DNA of 64,000 nucleotides from Labilibaculum sp. DW002 (GCF_029029525.1 NZ_JAKJSC010000001.1:1178001-1242000), one strand, 5' to 3'. Numbered from the stretch's first letter, positions 1-8,124 are shown. A program made the numbers and translations. The notes: generated by a model not told the origin, from the letters alone.

Positions 1-489
1 ATTTTGTGTGGCATGTTTATAATCCTGAACGATCTGCTTGATTTCTTCGACCTCCAAAGCTCTTGGTGTTACAAAATCTTTCAAACCCTCATAGGTAAAA
101 GCTTGTCCTGCTGGCTTAACCGCCGAAGGTGCTACCGGCAAAGCTCCCTCATGAAAATCTGGATGAGAAATTCTTCCAACATGCCAAAGCTGAATGTATA
201 TTTTTCCTCCTTTTGCATGAACTGCATCTGTAACCTGTTTCCATCCATCAACTTGTTCCTTACTATAAATTCCTGGAGTTGCCGGATAACCCATTCCTTG
301 CGGAGATATTTGACTTGCTTCAGTAATGATTAATCCTGCACCAGCACGTTGTTCGTAATATTTTGCCATCAATTTGCTTGGAACATTTCCTTCTCCTGCT
401 CTATTTCTTGTCATAGGAGCCATTATCATTCTATTTTTCAATTCTATATCCCCAATCGTAAAAGGAGTTAATAATGCATTTTTAGTCAT
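1..489 (-). CDS. Old yellow enzyme family NADH:flavin oxidoreductase (N-terminal part, cut by window edge)
   Basis: Only the first 163 residues are inside the window; the frame is open to base 1, so the gene continues beyond it. The start is the ATG at 489. The visible part is the first half of an FMN-binding TIM barrel of the old yellow enzyme / N-ethylmaleimide reductase family: LKNRMIMAPMTRNRA (about residues 17-31), then an IQLWHVGRISHP stretch (about 99-110), which is the family's active-site strand. Such enzymes use NAD(P)H to reduce activated alkenes or nitro compounds in the cytoplasm; the substrate cannot be told from this part. It diverges from rlhA across a 179-base gap that must hold both promoters. 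Confidence 0.88.
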   Translation of the reverse strand, partial: MTKNALLTPFTIGDIELKNRMIMAPMTRNRAGEGNVPSKLMAKYYEQRAGAGLIITEASQISPQGMGYPATPGIYSKEQVDGWKQVTDAVHAKGGKIYIQLWHVGRISHPDFHEGALPVAPSAVKPAGQAFTYEGLKDFVTPRALEVEEIKQIVQDYKHATQN

Positions 490-668
490 ATCTTTTTATT
501 ATTTTTATTCATTCAAGATAAAAATAAGATTTGTAATATTATAAAAAGAAATGTTAAAGAAGTTATAAATTGATTTATCGTCTAAGTTTTTTTCAATTTC
601 AAAAACAATAGCCACGAATTCCTACTGATCTCGACATTGCTTCGTATCTTCGTGAAAAATTTATTAGA

Positions 669-2489
669 ATGAAACAAATTGAACTTTTAGCACCAGCTAA
701 AAATCTGGAAACAGGAATGGCAGCCATTAATTACGGGGCTGATGCTGTTTATATAGGAGCACCAAAATTTGGAGCTCGTGCCGCTGTTGGTAACACTCTC
801 GAAGACATAGGAAAATTGATAAAATATGCTCACCGGTATTGGGCCAAGGTTTTTATCACAATGAACACCATTTTATATGATAATGAACTAAAAGAAGCTG
901 AAAAACTCATTCATGATTTATACAAGCTAGGTGCAGATGCGCTTATCGTTCAAGATATGGGGATTTTGGAAATGGATCTACCTCCTATTGAGCTTCATGC
1001 CAGCACTCAGACTCACAATTTTGATCTAGAACGCATTCAATTCCTGGAAAAAGTTGGTTTTAAACGAATTATTTTAGCTAGAGAATTATCCTTGGAGCAG
1101 ATTAAGGAAATTCGGGCAAACACAAGTGTTGACTTAGAATACTTTGTTAATGGTGCACTTTGTGTATGCTTAAGTGGACAATGCTATTTTTCACATGCAA
1201 CAACCGGACGTTCAGCAAATAGAGGTGAATGTAGTCAAGCTTGCAGAATGAAATACGATTTACAAGATGAAAACGGTAATGTTTTAGCAAAAGATAAACA
1301 CCTTCTCTCTCTTAAAGATTTAAATCTTTCCAATGAAATATCAGATATTGTTGATACCGGAATCTGTTCGCTAAAAATTGAAGGACGCTTAAAAGACATC
1401 TCTTATATTAAAAATATCACAAGTTACTATAGAAAAGAGCTTGATAGTGTTTTTGAGAAGAAAAGAGAATTTACAAAAGCATCATCGGGAACAATAGATC
1501 CTAAGTTTGATCCTGATTTGGATAGAACTTTTAACAGAGGATATACCTCCTACTTTTTTACAGGAAGAATACCAGAGATTGCAAATTTTCACACACCAAA
1601 ATCACTAGGAAAAGAGATCGGTAAAATTGTTTCTATCCGAAAGGACCATTTCATTATTGATACTAAATATGATATTCACAATGGAGATGGCTTGTGTTTT
1701 TTCAATAAAAATAAACTTTTGAAAGGCATTCTTGTAAATGGTGTAAAAGGCAAGCAAATTTTTCCAAACGAAATGAGCATGTTGGTTGAAGGAGCTACTT
1801 TGTATCGCAATAACGATCATGAATTTGCAAAAACACTTAAAAGAGACAATTCTATTCGACGTATTTCTGTGGATTTCTATCTTGAGTTTACTAATGATAC
1901 ACTTACTTTATTTGCTACGGATGAAGATGGAATTAGTGCTTCGGTTCAACTTCAACAAGATTTTGAGTTGGCTCGAAACAGAGACATGGCCATTAGCAAC
2001 CTTCAAAAGCAACTGGTAAAATCAGGTGGTTCTATTTATAGTATTAGTAACATTGAAGACAACTTTACTGACGTTCCTTTTGTTCAAGCGAAACAACTGA
2101 ACGAATTACGAAGAAATGTTCTGGATCGTTTAACGGAAATTAGAATTGAAGCTTTTCAAAAAACAGAAAATCAGGATTTAATTTCTCATCCACAATACCC
2201 TACTAAAAATTTAACGTACATGGGAAATGTGGTGAATTGCAAAGCAGAAGAATTCTATCATAAATGTGGTGTAGAGAAGATTGAGAAGGGTTTTGAATTA
2301 CAATCCAACTATACTGGAAAAACCATTATGACCACAAAGCATTGTTTGCGGCACGAATTTGGCATGTGTAAAAAGGAAGTTAACACAGATGCTAAGCCAA
2401 ATACACCTTTATACCTGGTCGATAACAAGAACAGATACAAACTTGAATTTCATTGTCAGCGTTGCGAAATGAAAATCGTTTTAGAATAA
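669..2489 (+). CDS. rlhA: Peptidase U32 family protein, RlhA-type (23S rRNA cytidine hydroxylation)
   Basis: 606 residues, ATG start. It follows E. coli RlhA (YdcP) along its whole length as I remember that protein: ELLAPAKN start, GADAVYIG (about 24-31), VQDMGILE, the U32 signature NGALCVCLSGQCYFS (Cys165, 167, 172) and NRGECSQAC (Cys188, 192), KIEGRLKD, and a Cys-rich tail with TKHCLRHEFGMC and HCQRCEM. The RlhA family is needed for 5-hydroxycytidine in 23S rRNA; the older label collagenase-like protease is not supported for this branch. The cysteines may bind an iron-sulfur cluster (inference). Followed 39 bases later by the AlbA_2 gene. A second, different U32 gene lies at 19293-21566. 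Confidence 0.87.
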   Translation: MKQIELLAPAKNLETGMAAINYGADAVYIGAPKFGARAAVGNTLEDIGKLIKYAHRYWAKVFITMNTILYDNELKEAEKLIHDLYKLGADALIVQDMGILEMDLPPIELHASTQTHNFDLERIQFLEKVGFKRIILARELSLEQIKEIRANTSVDLEYFVNGALCVCLSGQCYFSHATTGRSANRGECSQACRMKYDLQDENGNVLAKDKHLLSLKDLNLSNEISDIVDTGICSLKIEGRLKDISYIKNITSYYRKELDSVFEKKREFTKASSGTIDPKFDPDLDRTFNRGYTSYFFTGRIPEIANFHTPKSLGKEIGKIVSIRKDHFIIDTKYDIHNGDGLCFFNKNKLLKGILVNGVKGKQIFPNEMSMLVEGATLYRNNDHEFAKTLKRDNSIRRISVDFYLEFTNDTLTLFATDEDGISASVQLQQDFELARNRDMAISNLQKQLVKSGGSIYSISNIEDNFTDVPFVQAKQLNELRRNVLDRLTEIRIEAFQKTENQDLISHPQYPTKNLTYMGNVVNCKAEEFYHKCGVEKIEKGFELQSNYTGKTIMTTKHCLRHEFGMCKKEVNTDAKPNTPLYLVDNKNRYKLEFHCQRCEMKIVLE

Positions 2490-2528
2490 AATTAACTCAA
2501 TTACGAACCTTATTTAAATGTTTTAGCT

Positions 2529-3176
2529 ATGGTTCATTATATCGATAAGCTGATTCGTGAAGGCGAGCATCAGCAGCAGGATTTTAAATTCTGCATAACG
2601 GATTCCAGGAAAATTGCTAAGTCGTTATCCGCTTTCGCTAACACAGATGGCGGAAAGCTACTGATTGGTGTAAAAGATAACGGCAAAATAGCTGGCACAA
2701 AAGTCGAAGAGGAATTTCACATGATAAAGGCAGCTGCAGAAATGTATTCTCGCCCTAAAATTGAATTTGAAAGTAAAGTTTGGAATGTCGGTGGAAAAAA
2801 TGTTTTGGAAATAACGATACATCCATCTAAAGATATGCCACATTATGCCGAAAATGAAAATGGCAAATGGCTAGCTTATATCCGAAGAGCTGATGAAAAT
2901 CATTTGGCAAATAAAATTCAATTAGAAGTCTGGAAAAGAAAATCAAAACCAACAGGAACCTATTTGGAATATACAGAGACGGAATCCTTATTAATGGAAT
3001 ATTTAAAAAACAATGAGGAAATTAGTCAAAATCAATTCTGTAAAATTGCAAAAATTAGTAGGTACAAAGCAGAAAGGATCTTGGTAAAATTAATTTGCTG
3101 GAAAGTTATCCAATTGAATTTTTCAGAAACTGGCACAAGATATTGTATTAAACAAGAAGCAATCTCTACACATTAA
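2529..3176 (+). CDS. AlbA_2 (Schlafen-like ATP/DNA-binding) domain protein
   Basis: 215 residues. The N-terminal two thirds match the AlbA_2 fold: EHQQQDFKFCITDSRKIAKS (about 12-31), then the typical AFANTDGGKLLIGVKDNG block (about 36-53) and a strand ending YIRRADENHLA. The last 65 residues (SLLMEYLKNNEEISQNQFCK, SRYKAERILVKLI) look like a short winged-helix region. Proteins of this type are often called putative transcriptional regulators or DNA-binding ATPases, but few have been tested. It sits 39 bases after rlhA on the same strand, so co-transcription is likely. No function can be assigned beyond probable nucleic-acid binding. Confidence 0.8.
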   Translation: MVHYIDKLIREGEHQQQDFKFCITDSRKIAKSLSAFANTDGGKLLIGVKDNGKIAGTKVEEEFHMIKAAAEMYSRPKIEFESKVWNVGGKNVLEITIHPSKDMPHYAENENGKWLAYIRRADENHLANKIQLEVWKRKSKPTGTYLEYTETESLLMEYLKNNEEISQNQFCKIAKISRYKAERILVKLICWKVIQLNFSETGTRYCIKQEAISTH

Positions 3177-3245
3177 GCACACACAAATGCCTGTATTTAA
3201 ACAGACTAACAACTCCACGAATAAAAAAAATAGGCATAAAAAAAA

Positions 3246-3413
3246 CGCACTAGCTAATGGATTTTAAACTCCTATAAAACAGGATTTGAGTGCCCATCTG
3301 GTCAAGTTTCCCCTGTGTCCGAAAACAACCCTAAGGTTGGGGCCTGCTTTTGCAAACGTGTAGCTTTCTCGGTAACTTGTAAGTGTTGAGTTTAACAATC
3401 GATAACTAGTGCG
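3246..3413 (+). ncRNA. ssrS: Probable 6S RNA
   Basis: The stretch folds into one long interrupted rod, the shape of 6S RNA. Outer arms CGCACTAG (3246-3253) and CTAGTGCG (3406-3413) pair perfectly; next inward TTAAACTC (3264-3271) pairs with GAGTTTAA (3388-3395); then CAAGTT (3303-3308) with AACTTG (3374-3379). The middle holds TTCCCCTGTGTCCGA followed by AAGGTTGGGG, close to the 5' half of the central bubble of E. coli 6S RNA (TCCCCTGAGCCGA, then GGTTGG). Length near 170 bases also fits. 6S RNA binds the housekeeping RNA polymerase holoenzyme and represses it in stationary phase. No convincing promoter was found just upstream; the strand is chosen from the bubble sequence. Confidence 0.62.
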
Positions 3414-3435
3414 ATTATGCTTTTATCTTATATGT

Positions 3436-3449
3436 AAAGAACGTTCTTT
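3436..3449. repeat. 14-base perfect palindrome
   Basis: AAAGAACGTTCTTT is a perfect palindrome, 22 bases after the 3' arm of the 6S RNA candidate, followed by a few T. It could be a weak terminator for that RNA or a binding site for a dimeric regulator. The sequence alone does not decide. Confidence 0.3.
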
Positions 3450-3596
3450 CTTGTATGCAAAGTAAGCAATAATTTCTGTGTTTACAAGGTCTATAACGTT
3501 TTTTTTCTTCTATTTTGACTAAAATATCCAATCCTATTTCCCAACAGCCAATCTATTAAATTGTTATGCCTTCACCTTTTTTTGCCAAATTGAATA

Positions 3597-3627
3597 TTTG
3601 TCTACACCAACAATATTAGTATTTTTG
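3597..3627 (+). promoter_or_regulatory. Bacteroidota-type promoter for the TatD-like gene
   Basis: TTTG (3597-3600), 19 bases, then TATTTTTG (3620-3627), an exact match to the phylum's TTTG-N19-TAnnTTTG promoter. The ATG of the next gene is at 3638, so the expected transcript start near 3632 leaves a leader of only a few bases. Confidence 0.7.
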
Positions 3628-3637
3628 CCGAACGAAA

Positions 3638-4303
3638 ATGAGCATACCCTTGGTACCTTATATCGACATTCACACACATTCATCAGCGGTGCAATCCGAT
3701 ATCTGTTCCATCCAATCTAAAAGTATGGAGGAACAAATAAAGGATAATGGGAAAGCTATATATTCCTTAGGGATACATCCATGGAAAATAGAGGATATCG
3801 ACATCGCTTCTTCCTTAGAAAAATTGGAACAAATTTCTTCACAAAATCATATTCTAGCAATTGGAGAAATAGGCCTCGATCGCTTAATTCAAACTCCCCT
3901 ATCTGTTCAAATAGAAATTTTACTCTCGCAAATTAGTATTGCAGAAAGGGCGCAAAAACCAATCGTTATTCATTGTGTAAAATCTTTTCCAGAACTAATT
4001 GAAATTCGTAAGAAACACAAAAGTTTTCCATGGATTATACATGGTTTTCAAAAAAATAAAATATTTGCTGATGAATTAATTGAATTGGGCTGTTACCTAT
4101 CTTTTGGTAAAGCCTTATTTACAAACAAGAAGTTACGAGCCCTTTTTTGCTCGCTTCCAACAAGGCAAATCTTTCTTGAAACAGACGAAAGTGATGTTTC
4201 CATTAAAGAAATCTACAATAAAGTTGCGGATATAAAAGAGATGGAAGTGGAGAGTTTAAAAAAAGAGCTATTTAAAAATTTTAAGACCTGTTTTAAGAAG
4301 TGA
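3638..4303 (+). CDS. TatD family metal-dependent hydrolase
   Basis: 221 residues, about 40 shorter than typical TatD nucleases, as is common for the Bacteroidota form. Metal-site motifs appear in order: YIDIHTHSS with His12 and His14, LGIHPW, AIGEIGLDR (the metal-bridging Glu), PIVIHCVKSF, WIIHGFQ, and FLETDESD near the C-terminus. TatD proteins are divalent-metal DNases/hydrolases of the amidohydrolase fold; the natural substrate is often unknown. The stop codon overlaps the ATG of tcdA by one base (TGATG), so the two are translated together. A clear promoter ends about 10 bases before the start codon, so the mRNA is almost leaderless. Confidence 0.85.
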   Translation: MSIPLVPYIDIHTHSSAVQSDICSIQSKSMEEQIKDNGKAIYSLGIHPWKIEDIDIASSLEKLEQISSQNHILAIGEIGLDRLIQTPLSVQIEILLSQISIAERAQKPIVIHCVKSFPELIEIRKKHKSFPWIIHGFQKNKIFADELIELGCYLSFGKALFTNKKLRALFCSLPTRQIFLETDESDVSIKEIYNKVADIKEMEVESLKKELFKNFKTCFKK

Positions 4304-5040
4304 TGAGTACAGAATGGTTAAGCAGAACGGAACTGCTTTTAGGAAATGACAAGCTAAACAAGCTAAAGTCAGCACATGTTTTGGTGGTTGGATTAGGTGG
4401 TGTTGGTGCATATGCAGCCGAACAAATTTGCAGAGCTGGCGTTGGAGAAATGACAATTGTAGATGGAGATGATATTGAATCGACCAATATTAATCGTCAA
4501 TTACCAGCAAGCATAAGTAATTTAGGTAAAGACAAAGCCCTTGTTATGGGAGAACGTTTACTAGATATCAATCCCAATCTAAAACTCAACATCATTAACG
4601 AATATCTGAGAGAAGAAAGAATGATTGAAGTCTTGCGAGAGCGAAGCTATGATTATGTCGTTGATGCCATTGACACTCTAGCACCTAAACTTTTCTTAAT
4701 CTATCATAGCCTTCAAAACAAGCTAAATATTGTAAGTGCAATGGGTGCTGGGGGAAAAATGGATCCTACAAAAATTCAGGTGACCGATATTTCCAAATCG
4801 TACAACTGCCGACTAGCGCGAATGTTACGAAAAAAACTTCATCAACTAGGTGTTCGAAAGGGTGTTCAAGTTGTATTTTCACCTGAAGATGTTTCCAAAG
4901 ATGCTGTTGTGATCGCAGAAAGTAAAAATAAAAAATCTAATGTTGGTACCATTTCATATATGCCTCCATTGTTTGGATGTTTCTGCTCTTCAGTTGTAAT
5001 TAATGGCCTACTTGCTAGCTCGGAGCAAAACCTTAATTAA
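4303..5040 (+). CDS. tcdA: tRNA threonylcarbamoyladenosine dehydratase (TcdA, ThiF/HesA fold)
   Basis: 245 residues from the ATG at 4303, which overlaps the stop of the TatD gene; a GTG three bases earlier is less likely. The start LSRTELLLGNDKLNKLKSAH, the nucleotide-binding loop GLGGVG (30-35), VDGDDIESTNINRQ and VVDAIDTL mark the MoeB/ThiF adenylating fold, and the overall pattern (KSYNCRLARMLRKKL, the SKDAVV and SNVGTISYMPPLFG blocks) is that of TcdA/YgdL. The enzyme uses ATP to dehydrate t6A37 of ANN-decoding tRNAs to the cyclic form ct6A. The pairing with tatD is a translational coupling whose reason is unclear. Confidence 0.86.
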   Translation: MSTEWLSRTELLLGNDKLNKLKSAHVLVVGLGGVGAYAAEQICRAGVGEMTIVDGDDIESTNINRQLPASISNLGKDKALVMGERLLDINPNLKLNIINEYLREERMIEVLRERSYDYVVDAIDTLAPKLFLIYHSLQNKLNIVSAMGAGGKMDPTKIQVTDISKSYNCRLARMLRKKLHQLGVRKGVQVVFSPEDVSKDAVVIAESKNKKSNVGTISYMPPLFGCFCSSVVINGLLASSEQNLN

Positions 5041-5132
5041 AGCTAAATTTACTTAAAACTCAATTGCCTTTCCAATAAATTAGCTACATTGAAAATTAAA
5101 TAACTCTTACCATATTTTAATATTTGTCCGCT

Positions 5133-5639
5133 ATGACTTTTTATGATATTCTTTCTTCTCCAATTGGCAATTTATTAATGGTTGCCAATGAAAATGGATT
5201 AAATAAAATCCTTTTTGAAGATGAAAATCAGCTAAACAAAATAGACGACACATGGATTAATGATACTGATCGACTCAAAGAAATTAGCAATCAGCTTAAA
5301 GCCTATTTTGCAAAAGAATTGACCGAATTCGATTTAAAATTGGCTCCTGAAGGAACTGCTTTCCAAAAACAAATTTGGAAACAGTTACAAGAAATTCCAT
5401 TTGGTGAGGTATGTTCTTATCAAGATATAGCCCTTTCCATAAATAAACCAAATGCTTGCCGTGCAATTGGCATGGCGAATTCCTTAAACCCAATTCCGGT
5501 TATTATTCCTTGTCATAGAGTTATTGGAAAAAATGGCAAACTTACTGGTTACGCAGGTGGCCTAGAAACAAAAGCAAAACTACTTGGCTTGGAAAATATT
5601 GATCTAAGTAATTCAAAAAGTCAATACCAACTCTTTTAG
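5133..5639 (+). CDS. ogt: Methylated-DNA--protein-cysteine methyltransferase
   Basis: 168 residues from the ATG at 5133; an upstream in-frame TTG at 5124 lies inside the likely promoter and was not used. The C-terminal domain is a clear Ogt/Ada-C: GTAFQKQIWKQLQEIPFGEV (about 73-92), a helix-turn-helix SYQDIALSINKPNACRAIG, and the suicide active site IPCHRVIG with Cys127, then GYAGGLETKAKLL. It repairs O6-alkylguanine by moving the alkyl group to that cysteine. It is not paired with ada or alkA here. The gene stands alone, with 92 bases before it and about 200 bases after it. Confidence 0.93.
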   Translation: MTFYDILSSPIGNLLMVANENGLNKILFEDENQLNKIDDTWINDTDRLKEISNQLKAYFAKELTEFDLKLAPEGTAFQKQIWKQLQEIPFGEVCSYQDIALSINKPNACRAIGMANSLNPIPVIIPCHRVIGKNGKLTGYAGGLETKAKLLGLENIDLSNSKSQYQLF

Positions 5640-5842
5640 TATAAAATACATTTAATAATTAGCTCGCAATCACTCTTATTCAACCCTACTCGAGTTTACT
5701 TGAATAAGGGCCATAAATACGTAAAATAGCTTTGATATCAGTTTCAAATAGTATAACTTGCCACTCGCAATTTACTAGCTGAATGCCTTTATTTTAGCTA
5801 ATTAATATTGTGTTAAATATCAAAAAACAAATAAACAGTTAC

Positions 5843-7639
5843 ATGAGTAAAATTTTAGGACATAGTTTCCACATTCCAGTAATGGGAACCGGATTTACCG
5901 TTGATACTCCTGTAAAAGTGGCTCATTTAGGAATTTCATCAGTTGTTTCAATTGTTGATGATATCCTACTTGAAAAAATGAGAGAGCTGTATTGCACAAA
6001 ACTCAGCTTACCATTTAAGCCAATAACGGAAAAAACAAAAGACTTTCGTGCCGAAAGAATTACTTCTTATCTAAATTTAATGGATAAGATTGTAAAAGAG
6101 AAGTTCGAAAACTTGAAAACTTCCGTACAGGAGAAAAAAGAAGATCTTGAAGAGTATCTTGATTTACTACCTGATTTTTCAGAAGTGAAAAAAGAATTCA
6201 AGGAAAAATTTGATGACAATTCTTACGTAAAAGAAGCAAAAGAATGGTTAACGAATAATCTTCCTCTTGGATCGATTGATGTAAACATCATGACCAAGTT
6301 AGATAAGGATAATTTTTATGAAGGTGAGCAATTGCCAGCAGAATATAACGACGCACATGCAGCTCTTCGTGGATTTGCCATGAGTAACCTGGAGAGCTCC
6401 ATGGTTTTATCTGCGGGTATGAACCCTCGCTTATATGGATACCTAGAACAATTCGAAGATTTTTATCCTGATGAAACAGGATATATCAAGAAAAAGATTG
6501 TTCTTAAAGTAAGTGATTACCGCTCTGCATTAATACAGGGGAAATATCTTGCTAAAAAGGGAATCTGGATTTCTGAATTTCGTATTGAATCTGGTCTGAA
6601 TTGTGGTGGACATGCCTTCGCAACAGATGGATTTTTAATGGGACCTATTCTTGAAGAATTCAAGGAGAACAGAGAGGAATTAAAAGCAACTTTAAACGAG
6701 ATCTTGTCTCAAGCTTTAAAAACTAAAGAAAGAGCTTGTCCAGAATCCAATTTAGATTTAAGAATAACAGCACAAGGTGGAGTTGGAACTGCTGAAGAGC
6801 AAGAATTCCTAATGAACCACTACAATCTAGATTCTATTGGTTGGGGAACTCCATTTCTTTTGGTACCTGAAGCTTGCGATGTTGATGACAAAACTTTACA
6901 CCTTCTTGAGGATGCTAAAGAAAAAGATTTAGCTCTTAGTCATGCTTCTCCTTTAGGCGTTCGTTACAATACGCTTCTTGGAAATACCAGAGACAGAGAT
7001 GTTCTGAAAAAATTTGCAGCAAACAAGCCAGGTAGCGCATGTACAAAAAAATTCATGTTAGCGAATACGGAATTTACGGAAAAACCAATCTGTACGGCTT
7101 CAGTGCAATATCAAAAGTTAAAACTTGCTGATTTGAAAAATCAGGAACTTCCAAAAGAAGAGTATGATAAAGAAGTTGGTTTATTGCTTGAAAAAACCTG
7201 TTTGTGTAAAGGTTTATCTGCATCATCATTTCTTGTAAATCATATTGACACAAAGGCTGATGGAGACGGTGTTTCGATTTGCCCTGGTCCAAATTTAGCT
7301 TACTTTTCAAAAAAGGCTAAGCTAAAAGAAATGGTTGATCATATTTACAACAGAACCAATTTAATTGTTCGAAAAGATCGTCCACACATGTTTGTTAAAG
7401 AGTTAGATCTTTATGTAAGTTATCTTAAGGAACAGATTGATGAGTTGAAAGATCCTGTAAAGAAACAAATCAGATCACTGGAGAAATTTAAAACAAATCT
7501 TCTTAATGGTGTTGACTATTACAAAGGCTTATCGAATAATTTAACAGACAAGTTTAAAGATGCAAAAAAACAGGTCAGTAACGATCTGGATAAATTAGAA
7601 AATGAAATTAGGGGATTGTTAATCTCGACAGATAAATAA
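5843..7639 (+). CDS. Uncharacterised protein, diverged FMN-type TIM barrel with Cys motifs
   Basis: 598 residues from the ATG at 5843 (a GTG 33 bases earlier would add 11 residues). I do not recognise it as a named family. The start FHIPVMGTGFTVDTPVKVAH, then NCGGHAFATDG (about 253-263) and RITAQGGVGTAEEQ (307-320) with GWGTPFLLVPEA resemble the phosphate-binding end of nitronate monooxygenase/FabK-like flavin barrels. Between the halves lies a charged helical insert (about 60-140). After the barrel come Cys400, Cys417, Cys453, Cys455 and Cys480, which could bind a metal or iron-sulfur cluster. The last 100 residues are helical, probably coiled coil. No signal peptide. A strong terminator follows. 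The oxidoreductase idea is inference from motifs only. Confidence 0.75.
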   Translation: MSKILGHSFHIPVMGTGFTVDTPVKVAHLGISSVVSIVDDILLEKMRELYCTKLSLPFKPITEKTKDFRAERITSYLNLMDKIVKEKFENLKTSVQEKKEDLEEYLDLLPDFSEVKKEFKEKFDDNSYVKEAKEWLTNNLPLGSIDVNIMTKLDKDNFYEGEQLPAEYNDAHAALRGFAMSNLESSMVLSAGMNPRLYGYLEQFEDFYPDETGYIKKKIVLKVSDYRSALIQGKYLAKKGIWISEFRIESGLNCGGHAFATDGFLMGPILEEFKENREELKATLNEILSQALKTKERACPESNLDLRITAQGGVGTAEEQEFLMNHYNLDSIGWGTPFLLVPEACDVDDKTLHLLEDAKEKDLALSHASPLGVRYNTLLGNTRDRDVLKKFAANKPGSACTKKFMLANTEFTEKPICTASVQYQKLKLADLKNQELPKEEYDKEVGLLLEKTCLCKGLSASSFLVNHIDTKADGDGVSICPGPNLAYFSKKAKLKEMVDHIYNRTNLIVRKDRPHMFVKELDLYVSYLKEQIDELKDPVKKQIRSLEKFKTNLLNGVDYYKGLSNNLTDKFKDAKKQVSNDLDKLENEIRGLLISTDK

Positions 7640-7649
7640 AACCTCATTT

Positions 7650-7684
7650 AAAAAGCCAATCGTACATCGATTGGCTTTTTTTTT
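7650..7684 (+). terminator. Rho-independent terminator after the 598-residue gene
   Basis: AAAAAGCCAATCG, loop TACAT, CGATTGGCTTTTT, then further T: a perfect 13-base-pair stem with a U tract, 11 bases after the stop codon. Confidence 0.95.
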
Positions 7685-8024
7685 GTGAATTACTGCATAT
7701 CAGAAACTTACCCAACCACCCCTCCAACTTGGCGTAAATCACCCATTCACTTTTGAGTATTTCCAACTTGCATTTTGGGTAAATACAATGAAACCCTAAA
7801 CCAATATTTCATGCATTTTTGTAGTGTGAAAGGGATATCACAAGAAAGTTTCAAAACTTTTATTGTGAATTGTGGCGAGAAAAGTAGAATGTGCTTCTAC
7901 TTCGAGAGTACTTCAGATCCTAACTTTGTTTAGGTTAAGGTTAGAATTGTGGGTTAGGGTTTGAAGTATTTCTTATTTAAATTAGAATAATTGGGTTATT
8001 CCATATTGTTAGTTTTTGCTTTAA
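7685..8024 (+). ncRNA. Candidate structured small RNA in the gap before gltA
   Basis: No open frame of note. The stretch is rich in paired segments: TTACCCAA (7708-7715) with TTGGGTAA (7775-7782); a hairpin AAGTAGAA/TTCTACTT (7882-7902); GTACTTCA (7908-7915) with TGAAGTAT (7962-7969) enclosing CCTAAC and GTTAGG arms. It ends at the strong plus-strand terminator 8025-8066, while the upstream gene already has its own terminator at 7650-7684. A plus-strand transcript starting inside this gap would explain the second terminator. No good promoter was found, so the 5' end and even the existence of the RNA are uncertain. Confidence 0.35.
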
Positions 8025-8066
8025 AACTGTAAAAAAGTCTTCACCAACTTTTTTACAGTTTTTTTT
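8025..8066 (+). terminator. Strong plus-strand terminator without an assigned gene
   Basis: AACTGTAAAAAAGT (8025-8038) pairs perfectly with ACTTTTTTACAGTT (8047-8060) and is followed by T6 (T8 counting the stem end) on the plus strand; on the minus strand only TTT follows. It may end the candidate RNA 7685-8024. Confidence 0.75.
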
Positions 8067-8073
8067 ATACAAG

Positions 8074-8105
8074 AAGAGCTGGTTTCAAAATTGAAACCAG
8101 CTCTT
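8074..8105 (-). terminator. Terminator of the acn-gltA operon
   Basis: A 15-base-pair perfect stem, AAGAGCTGGTTTCAA (8074-8088) with its complement (8091-8105), 20 bases after the gltA stop. Read on the minus strand the tail is CTTCTTG, a modest U tract; on the plus strand T5 follows, so it could work both ways. Confidence 0.75.
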
Positions 8106-8124
8106 TTTATGCGTAGATCATTTT

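Noticed and set aside
4-333. Open frame of 109 codons on the plus strand at the window start
   Set aside because: It is a shadow of the old-yellow-enzyme gene, whose protein reads clearly on the minus strand over the same bases.
669-2489. Collagenase or protease function for the U32 genes
   Set aside because: The RlhA branch is linked to RNA hydroxylation and no catalytic protease residues are established, so the old label was not used.
3246-3413. tmRNA, RNase P RNA or SRP RNA as an alternative for the structured RNA
   Set aside because: No CCA end or tag frame, none of the conserved RNase P blocks, and no SRP GGAAG-type tetraloop region; the bubble fits 6S better.
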